Source of the DNA: Sclerodactyla briareus
Lineage: Eukaryota > Echinodermata > Holothuroidea > Dendrochirotida > Sclerodactylidae
Length of the DNA stretch: 64,000 nucleotides
Assembly: GCA_026419785.1 (NCBI GenBank)
Contig: JAODTK010000999.1
Span: forward strand, 310,001-374,000
Reading direction: 5' to 3'
Position numbers and translations under genes: made by a program. The notes under the pieces were generated by a model. The model searched no databases, had not been told where the DNA came from, and saw nothing but the letters and a program-made list of their open reading frames with translations. Below, piece by piece: positions 62,041 to 64,000 of the stretch. How positions within the stretch are numbered: position 1 is the first letter of the stretch; every line of letters starts with the position of its first letter.

Positions 62041-63540
62041 TATTAAATAGATGTTATACAGAATGCCACAAACAACAGATTTCTCCCTCCCTCCCATAAC
62101 TGCAACCTACCTAATTTGTTTTAACTTAATAATTGGATTCTTTATTTAGAGCCGTCCATGGCAAGTTCCTTGAGATTCATCCTCTAATAATCTTGACCGA
62201 ATGCAAAAAGCAATAAGCTTGGCATAAGCTTAACATAAAAAACTTAGAGCCATCCTATCCATATGGAATTCCAAATACCTATCTTCACTTGATACCATGC
62301 TTGGTTTCGTGTCAATTCATGCGACCAAGATCTTGAGGTTGGCTATCTCACAACCTTTAATGATCTTGTTCTGATGCCGACCTATGCAGAGTTCATCCTC
62401 AGACATATGCCCAAGAGCCAAAAGTATTAAATCGAGTTATACCAGAATGCCACAAACAAAAGATTTCTCCCTCCCTCCCATAACTGCAACCTACCTAATT
62501 TTAACTAATAATTGATCTTTTTATTTAGATGCCGCCATGGCAAGTTCCTTGAATTCATCCTCTAATAATCTTGGACCCGAATGCCAAAATCAATAACGGC
62601 TTTGCCATAAGCTTAACATAAAAAACATTAGAAGTCCATCTATCCATAGGGGAAATTCCACTACCTATCTCAATATACATTCTTGTGTGTGTCAGTCTAT
62701 CATGGCTGACAAGATCTCTGAGGTGGCTATTCACAACCTTTAATGATCTTGTTCTGATTGCCAAGACCTATAGGGTTCATCCTCCCATATTGCCCAAGAG
62801 CAAAAGTATTAAATAGATGTTATACAGATCCACAACCAACAGATTTTCCCCCCTCCCATGAACTGCAACCTACCTAATTTTAACTTAATAATTATCTTTT
62901 ATTAGATGCCGTCCATGGCAAGTTCCTTGAGATTCATCCTCCTAATACTCTTGGACCGAATGCAAAAAGCAATAAGCTTTGCATAAGCTAACATAAAACA
63001 TTAGAGTCCATCATATCCATATGGGAATGCCACATACCTAATCTTCACTTGATACATGCTGTGTTGTCAGATATCATGAGACAAGATCCGTGAGGTTGGC
63101 GACTCACAACTTTATGATCTGTTTGATGCCAAGACCTATAGGGTTCATCCTCCGCATATCCCAAGAGCAAAAGTATTAAATAGATGTTATACAGAATGCC
63201 ACAAACAACAGATTTCTCACTCACTCCCATAACGGCAACCGACATAATTGTAACTTATAATGAGCTTTTATTAGATCGCCGTCCCATGGCAAGTTCTTGA
63301 GATTATCCTCTATAATCTTGGACCGAATGCAAAAAGAATAAGCTTTGCATAAGCTTAACATAAAAAACCATTAGAGTCCATCTTTACTATCCATATGGGA
63401 ATTCCACATACCTATCTTCACTTGATACATTGCTTGTGTTTGTGACAAGATCTCTGAGGTGTGGCTATCTCACAAAAACACAACCTTTAATGACTTGTTC
63501 TGATGCAAGAACTATAGGGTCATCCTACAGCATATGCCCA
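62041..63540. repeat. Satellite-like tandem repeat, 4 copies, period 366-384 bp
   Basis: TTAAATAGATGTTATACAGA (or a close variant) restarts at about 62042, 62427, 62811 and 63177. Every unit has CCACAAACAACAGATTT, ACTGCAACCTACCTAATT, CCATGGCAAGTTCCTTGA, ATGCAAAAAGCAATAAGCTT, CCATATGGGAATTCCA and AACCTTTAATGATCTTGTTC. Copies differ mostly by gained or lost single bases. Non-coding. Confidence 0.93.
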
Positions 63541-64000
63541 ACTCACATACCTAGTTTTGAACTAAACATGCTTTGTTGTTCAGATAAGTGTAGCCCTGGG
63601 GCAAAGAGTGGACAAAACAGTGTCACACTCACATAGCTGCCACCGCCAGAGCTGACTGCCACAGCTTTTTTGACAGGGAAACAAATTAACAAAGGCATTA
63701 AACCTGTCACAAGTACCAGAACAATACCGTACATAGTCATACAAGAGATTTTCTTTAACTGACACAGAGAAAGGGAGAACATGTAAAATCCCAAGTGCCT
63801 TTTGTTTCTAGCAGCGAATTTTCGCTCAAATTAGTTCTGCTTAAGTTTGGTCGGGGTTATCCATCCCTGAATGCAATCAAATGAAAGCGAGTAGGTGAAG
63901 GTAGGAGTCAGCTTCCCTAATGAATTACTACAGGTTCGTCATATCCTCATTGCATTGTAGTGAATTTCTTATGCCAGTCTCACGCATTCTTGTGCCATGT
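63541..64000. other. No gene recognised
   Basis: A short minus-strand stretch after CAAAAAAG (63671) reading AVAVSSGGGSY before a GTGAGT is exon-like, but too short and unmatched to call. Confidence 0.35.

Overview
This is eukaryotic, intron-rich DNA, most likely from a marine invertebrate animal. No prokaryotic gene layout is present. Coding sequence is sparse, split into short exons of about 60-170 bp with GT/AG borders, and buried in A+T-rich DNA full of tandem repeats, tRNA-derived SINE-like elements and fragments of non-LTR retrotransposons. Motifs such as repeated TGACCTTTGACC-like stretches suggest, weakly, an echinoderm or another marine deuterostome. I cannot name the species.

One host gene is recognised with confidence: a phosphoinositide phospholipase C of the beta class (PLC-beta), on the minus strand and spread over most of the window. 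Reading 5' to 3' (right to left), the exons are at 55455-55536 and 43642-43742 (EF-hand region), 39903-40072 (end of EF-hands), 37585-37727 (start of the catalytic X domain, with the first catalytic His), 30967-31118 (metal-binding Glu/Asp and second catalytic His), 28557-28638 (SFENH metal ligand), 27339-27424, and 25872-25975 (end of X, start of the X-Y linker). Three further exons, at 10048-10112, 8110-8191 and about 2379-2435, fit as the variable acidic, Ser/Thr-rich X-Y linker. They are supported by splice sites and a consistent phase chain rather than by sequence identity. The N-terminal PH domain and the Y, C2 and coiled-coil regions were not found and probably lie outside the window on either side.

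Several PLC exons carry single-base frame breaks although residues on both sides still match the family and the splice sites are intact. The simplest explanation is residual indel errors in a long-read assembly. The long tandem arrays at 48-49 kb and 62-63.5 kb show copies that also differ mainly by small indels.

Region by region: 1-2.3 kb, a short minisatellite and no gene; 2.3-10.1 kb, linker exons in long introns with old dispersed repeats; 10.4-25.8 kb, intron with several tandem duplications and a 75-bp higher-order repeat; 25.8-40.1 kb, the catalytic-domain exons with LINE tails, a 21-bp minisatellite and an array apparently derived from one PLC exon; 40.1-42.3 kb, a tandem array whose unit carries tRNA-like A and B boxes; 43.6-55.5 kb, EF-hand exons separated by an intron of about 11.7 kb with SINE, LINE and satellite DNA; 55.5-64 kb, a tRNA-derived SINE and a 380-bp satellite. 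No new multi-gene system was found. The observations most worth checking are the exon-derived repeat at 30.2-31.0 kb and the tRNA-like tandem array at 41.4-42.3 kb.
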